Shown here: one piece after another, positions 61,115 to 64,000 of the stretch
Layout: each line of letters starts with the position of its first letter
Position numbering within the stretch: position 1 is the stretch's first letter
DNA from: Roseiarcus sp963726105
GTDB lineage: Bacteria; Pseudomonadota; Alphaproteobacteria; Rhizobiales; Beijerinckiaceae
DNA: 64,000 nucleotides
Reading direction: 5' to 3'
Assembly: GCA_963726105.1 (NCBI GenBank)
Contig: CAVSBJ010000024.1
Span: 248,001 to 312,000 of the forward strand
Program-made: the position numbers and the translations under genes
The notes under the pieces: generated by a model
The model's input: the letters and a program-made list of their open reading frames with translations, nothing else
Databases searched by the model: none
What the model was told of the DNA's origin: nothing

Positions 61115-62104
61115 ATGGCGCTCAACCGCAAAATCACCCGTCTGGCGGAGGCGGGCCCCGAGGCGATCGCCGCCGCGGCCGAGTGCCTTCGCGCCGGAGG
61201 CCTCGTCGCCATGCCGACCGAGACTGTGTACGGCCTCGCGGCGGACGCGACCTCGGATGCGGCGGTCGCGGCGGTCTACGCCGCCAAGGCGCGGCCAGCG
61301 ATCAACCCGCTCATCTCGCACGTCCTGGACATCGAGACGGCGAGCGAGCACGCGATCCTTGGCCCGGAGGCCGAGAGGCTGGCCCAGGCGTTCTGGCCGG
61401 GGCCTCTCACTCTGGTCCTGCCCGCAGCTTCGGCCTGCTCCATCAGCCTCCTGGCGCGCGCCGGTCTCGACACGGTGGCGCTTCGCTCGCCCTCGCACCC
61501 AACCGCCCGCGCGCTCATCGGGGCGGCGGGCGTCCCCCTTGCCGCGCCTTCGGCCAACAGGTCCGGCGCCGTCAGCCCGACGACCGCCGCCCACGTCGTC
61601 GCCGATCTCGACGGCAGGGTCGACTGGATCATCGATGGAGGGCCCTGTCGCCATGGTCTCGAGTCGACGATCGTCGGCTGTCTCGCCGGTCCGCCCCAAT
61701 TGCTGCGCGCGGGGGCGATAACCCGCGAGGCGATCGAATCCGTGCTCGGTTCGTCAATCGACCTGAGGAGCGGGGCGCGAACGGCTCCGAACGCGCCCGG
61801 ACAATTGGCGTCCCACTATGCGCCGAACGCAAAGCTTCGACTTGGCGCCGCCACCACCTCGGCGGATGAGGCCGCGCTCGATTTTGGCGGCCGCCTGAAA
61901 CGCGGCGCGGCGAGCGCGCGCCTCGATCTTTCGCCGTCCGGAGACCTCGTCGAGGCTGCGTCCCATCTGTTTTCCTATTTGCGCGCCCTGGACGCCGCCG
62001 GCGCGGCGCTGATCGCGGTCGCGCCCATCCCCGACCACGGACTCGGCGCGGCGATCAACGACCGGCTCCGACGCGCGGCGGCGCCCCGGAATGCTCCGAA
62101 ATGA
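61115..62104 (+). CDS. sua5: L-threonylcarbamoyladenylate synthase (Sua5)
   Basis: A 329-residue Sua5-type enzyme. The YrdC domain shows AAECLRAGGLVAMPTETVYGLAADAT, AKARPAINPLISHV, FWPGPLTLVLP and LAAPSANRSGAVSPTTAAHVVADL, then DGGPCRHGLESTIV. The C-terminal 100 residues are the extra Sua5 domain. The enzyme starts t6A tRNA modification. ATG at 61115 with AAGGAGAA ahead. It is divergent from the acyl-CoA dehydrogenase gene. Confidence 0.94.
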   Translation: MALNRKITRLAEAGPEAIAAAAECLRAGGLVAMPTETVYGLAADATSDAAVAAVYAAKARPAINPLISHVLDIETASEHAILGPEAERLAQAFWPGPLTLVLPAASACSISLLARAGLDTVALRSPSHPTARALIGAAGVPLAAPSANRSGAVSPTTAAHVVADLDGRVDWIIDGGPCRHGLESTIVGCLAGPPQLLRAGAITREAIESVLGSSIDLRSGARTAPNAPGQLASHYAPNAKLRLGAATTSADEAALDFGGRLKRGAASARLDLSPSGDLVEAASHLFSYLRALDAAGAALIAVAPIPDHGLGAAINDRLRRAAAPRNAPK

Positions 62105-62206
62105 GTATGGCCGCCCGCCGCCGCGCGGCTCCGAGGCTGCCTCGGGAAATGGTAAGGAACCTGCGCCCCGCGCGACGTGAATGAGCGGCGACGGATCGTT
62201 GGAATC

Positions 62207-63115
62207 ATGAATTCAGGGCTTAGCTGGGACGAATTCAGACTGGTGAAATCGGTCGCGGAAGCCCGTTCGCTGGTCGGCGCGGCCGAGATTCTCGGCGTCA
62301 ATCATTCGACCGTTTTTCGGCGCCTGGCTGCGGTGGAGTCGGCGGTCGGCGCCCGTCTCTTCGACCGCTCCCGCGCGGGATACGAGCCGACGGCGGCGGG
62401 CGAAGAAATGATCGCGCTCGCGAGCACGATGGCCGAATCAGTCCAGGAATTCGAGCGTCGGGTGGCGGGGCGAGACGTCAAGCCGACGGGCGAGCTCACC
62501 GTCACCACCTCCGAAGCGATCGGCCAGCATTTCATGCCGACAATCGTAGCCCAGTTTCAAACCCAGAATCCGGGTGTCGTGGTCGAACTGATCCTGTCGG
62601 ACCAGCCGCTCAACCTCTCTCGTCGTGACGCCGATATTGCGATTCGCATGACCAACGACCCGCCGGAAACGCTGGTTGGAAGGAGAATTTGCACCGGACG
62701 GTGGGGCGTCTACTACCGCCGCGATTTGACTGCGGAGCTTGGCCCCGAGGCATCCGGCTCCGTCGCATTCATCGGACTTGGCGACAATTTCGGACCGGCG
62801 TCGGGGCGCCGCTGGATTGCGACCAGCATCGCTCCGGGGCGTCTGGTCGCGAAGGCCAATTCGGCGCATTGCATGCTCCAGCTGGCGCTTCAGGGCTTCG
62901 GGGCGACGCTGCTGCCCTGCTTCCTTGGGGATCGCTGCCCGGACCTGGCGCGCCTCAGCTATTTGCTGCCGGAACTCGACATGGGCTTATGGATGCTGAC
63001 CCATTCCGATCTCCGCCGCTCGGCGCGGGTGCGAGCCTTCATGGATTTCGCGGGGGCGGAGCTGACAAAACAACGGCGCGCGATCGAGGGGGAGGAAAGT
63101 GGGGGAACGGAATAA
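62207..63115 (+). CDS. LysR-family transcriptional regulator
   Basis: A 302-residue LTTR. The N-terminal HTH reads LSWDEFRLVKSVAEARSLVGAAEILGVNHSTVFRRLAAVE; the rest is the substrate-binding domain. An unusual feature is VNHSTVFRRL in place of the common QSxxSxxIxxLE. The ATG at 62207 is preferred to a GTG at 62177. It is convergent with the quinone reductase gene, 32 bases apart, and may or may not control it. Confidence 0.9.
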   Translation: MNSGLSWDEFRLVKSVAEARSLVGAAEILGVNHSTVFRRLAAVESAVGARLFDRSRAGYEPTAAGEEMIALASTMAESVQEFERRVAGRDVKPTGELTVTTSEAIGQHFMPTIVAQFQTQNPGVVVELILSDQPLNLSRRDADIAIRMTNDPPETLVGRRICTGRWGVYYRRDLTAELGPEASGSVAFIGLGDNFGPASGRRWIATSIAPGRLVAKANSAHCMLQLALQGFGATLLPCFLGDRCPDLARLSYLLPELDMGLWMLTHSDLRRSARVRAFMDFAGAELTKQRRAIEGEESGGTE

Positions 63116-63147
63116 CGGCGCTCCGTTCGCGTTCTCAACCCTCTTAT

Positions 63148-63732
63148 TCACCAGTTCGAAAGCCGCCCCTCGATCTTTCTGAGGAAAGCTGCGCGGCGCT
63201 CGGGGGTCGAATGATTCATGTCGTGGTGGGCGAGATAGTCGCAACCGGCGCCGGGCGCGCAGATCCGCCGCATGGAGCGCGTCAAGAAGCGGCGTGGCGG
63301 ATCGCCCATCATGAACGTCAGCAATCGTCCGCCGCCATAGGTGCAAACGACGCCGAGACGCTTGATGTTGTGAAGACAGGGCGTGTAGGAGCCGTCCGCG
63401 CCCAGAGTGAAGCTGACGCCGGGCAGAAACACCTTGTCGACGAATCCCTTGAGAATCGCCGGAAACCCCATGTTCCAGACCGGGAACGAAAACACGAGCG
63501 CCTCGGCCGCCAGGAGACGGTCCACGTAGGGCGCGACATTGCGGCGGTTCACCGGCAAATTGTGGTAGTCGATCCGGTCCTGCCGCGACATCACCGGGTC
63601 GAAGCCTTCCGCGTTGAGATCGCAATCGTCGACTTCGTGCCCCCTTGCACGCAAGACCTCGACGACCTTCGTGTGCAGGGCGGCGGCGAAACTCGTCTCG
63701 ACCGGATGGGCGAACAGCACCAGGACGCGCAA
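63148..63732 (-). CDS. NAD(P)H:quinone oxidoreductase-like flavodoxin-fold protein
   Basis: A 194-residue member of the flavodoxin_2/NQO family. RVLVLFAHPVETSFAAALHTKVVEVLRARGHEV is the phosphate loop, FSFPVWNMGFPAILKGFVDKVFLPG the second motif and GVVCTYGGG the third. It would reduce quinones by two electrons with FMN/FAD. The only in-frame start is a TTG at 63732, six bases after the stop of the FAD-linked oxidase gene. Confidence 0.88.
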   Translation of the reverse strand: MRVLVLFAHPVETSFAAALHTKVVEVLRARGHEVDDCDLNAEGFDPVMSRQDRIDYHNLPVNRRNVAPYVDRLLAAEALVFSFPVWNMGFPAILKGFVDKVFLPGVSFTLGADGSYTPCLHNIKRLGVVCTYGGGRLLTFMMGDPPRRFLTRSMRRICAPGAGCDYLAHHDMNHSTPERRAAFLRKIEGRLSNW

Positions 63733-63738
63733 AGCCGC

Positions 63739-64000
63739 TCAGCTCTGCGCCGCGCGCGCCCGCGCCTCGAGACCGGGGAAGAGGAAGTTTCTGCCGGTGG
63801 AAAAGTCAAAATCCGGGTTCTCCCAGGCGATCATTTTTCCTGGATTGAGCAGCCCCCGGGGATCGGTCTCGCGCTTGAAGGCGAGCTGGATCGCGTCCGT
63901 CTGTTTCATGCCGCCCTCCTCGAGGGTGTAGCGGTGAGGATTGAAGATCATCGCGCCCATCGCCTCGTGTTCGGCAATGATCTCGCCAAGCCGGGCCTCG
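63739..64000 (-). CDS. C-terminal part of a FAD-linked oxidase (cut by window edge)
   Basis: The last 86 codons of a gene that starts beyond the right edge. It ends LGEIIAEHEAMGAMIFNPHRYTLEEGG and LKRETDPRGLLNPGKMIAW-like text (AFKRETDPRGLLNPGKM), the C-terminal signature of FAD-linked oxidases such as GlcD and related dehydrogenases. The N-terminal PCMH domain is out of view, so the substrate cannot be named. Confidence 0.82.
   Translation of the reverse strand, partial: EARLGEIIAEHEAMGAMIFNPHRYTLEEGGMKQTDAIQLAFKRETDPRGLLNPGKMIAWENPDFDFSTGRNFLFPGLEARARAAQS

Noticed and set aside
59405..62104. Very long plus-strand open frame
   Set aside because: Only the part from 61115 is Sua5; the rest is antisense to acyl-CoA dehydrogenase.
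1..64000. CRISPR arrays, rRNA genes and prophage
   Set aside because: No regularly spaced repeats of 20 or more bases, no rRNA-like stretch and no phage structural genes were seen.

Overview
The window is a high-GC stretch of an alphaproteobacterial chromosome. The order Hyphomicrobiales (Rhizobiales) is likely, and the Beijerinckiaceae/Methylocystaceae neighbourhood is only a guess. The evidence is ubiA of alphaproteobacterial type, a btaAB betaine-lipid pair with a PHO-box-like site, a 6S RNA next to 5-formyltetrahydrofolate cyclo-ligase, FNR/FixK-type boxes and the protein style throughout. No 16S gene or convincing tRNA is visible, so the taxonomy is inference.

Region by region. (1) 1-9.2 kb, minus strand: one long operon. 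It encodes a two-ATPase sugar/polyol ABC importer of the GlpSTPQUV type, followed by a PEP-dependent dihydroxyacetone kinase system (DhaL, DhaM, a dedicated HPr, a dedicated Enzyme I, a small HTH-like protein and the start of DhaK). Imported triose or polyol would be phosphorylated with PEP as donor. (2) 9.2-11 kb: an operator-like inverted repeat and a graveyard of three truncated insertion sequences (IS481, IS3 and IS5 types). (3) 11.2-17.9 kb: a complete N-type F1Fo-ATPase operon (atpDCQRBEFAG), with no delta gene, a two-carboxylate c subunit and an FNR-like box at its front. (4) 18.2-21.3 kb: fthC (ygfA)-ymdB-gph, with an intact IS5-family element sitting between fthC and a 6S RNA. (5) 21.5-28.8 kb: DUF445 protein, btaAB, ubiA, a small secreted protein, glucokinase, and a decayed cytosine methyltransferase start next to an intact vsr. 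(6) 28.9-39.4 kb: PEP carboxylase, ClC channel with CBS tail, proB, a hybrid histidine kinase, comM-like ATPase and a Nudix hydrolase. (7) 39.4-50.7 kb: a less familiar block. It holds a phospholipase-C-like phosphoesterase with an N-terminal tandem repeat, an unrecognised 439-residue protein, a giant pseudokinase-AAA-GAF-cyclase protein split by a frameshift, an MBL-like protein and a gamma-glutamylcyclotransferase-like protein with a cytochrome-b5-like tail. (8) 51.2-55 kb: a three-subunit periplasmic GMC dehydrogenase (gluconate 2-dehydrogenase type). (9) 55.4-64 kb: sulfatase, divergent csbD-DUF3309 behind an ideally spaced FNR/FixK box, enoyl-CoA hydratase, acyl-CoA dehydrogenase, Sua5, a LysR regulator, a flavodoxin-fold quinone reductase and the end of a FAD-linked oxidase.

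Three genes (giant cyclase, dehydrogenase subunit 3, DUF3309) are each broken by one missing base in a homopolymer. Assembly or sequencing error is therefore a live explanation and should be settled before they are called pseudogenes. Many long open frames opposite real genes are shadows of GC-rich codon bias and are left out.
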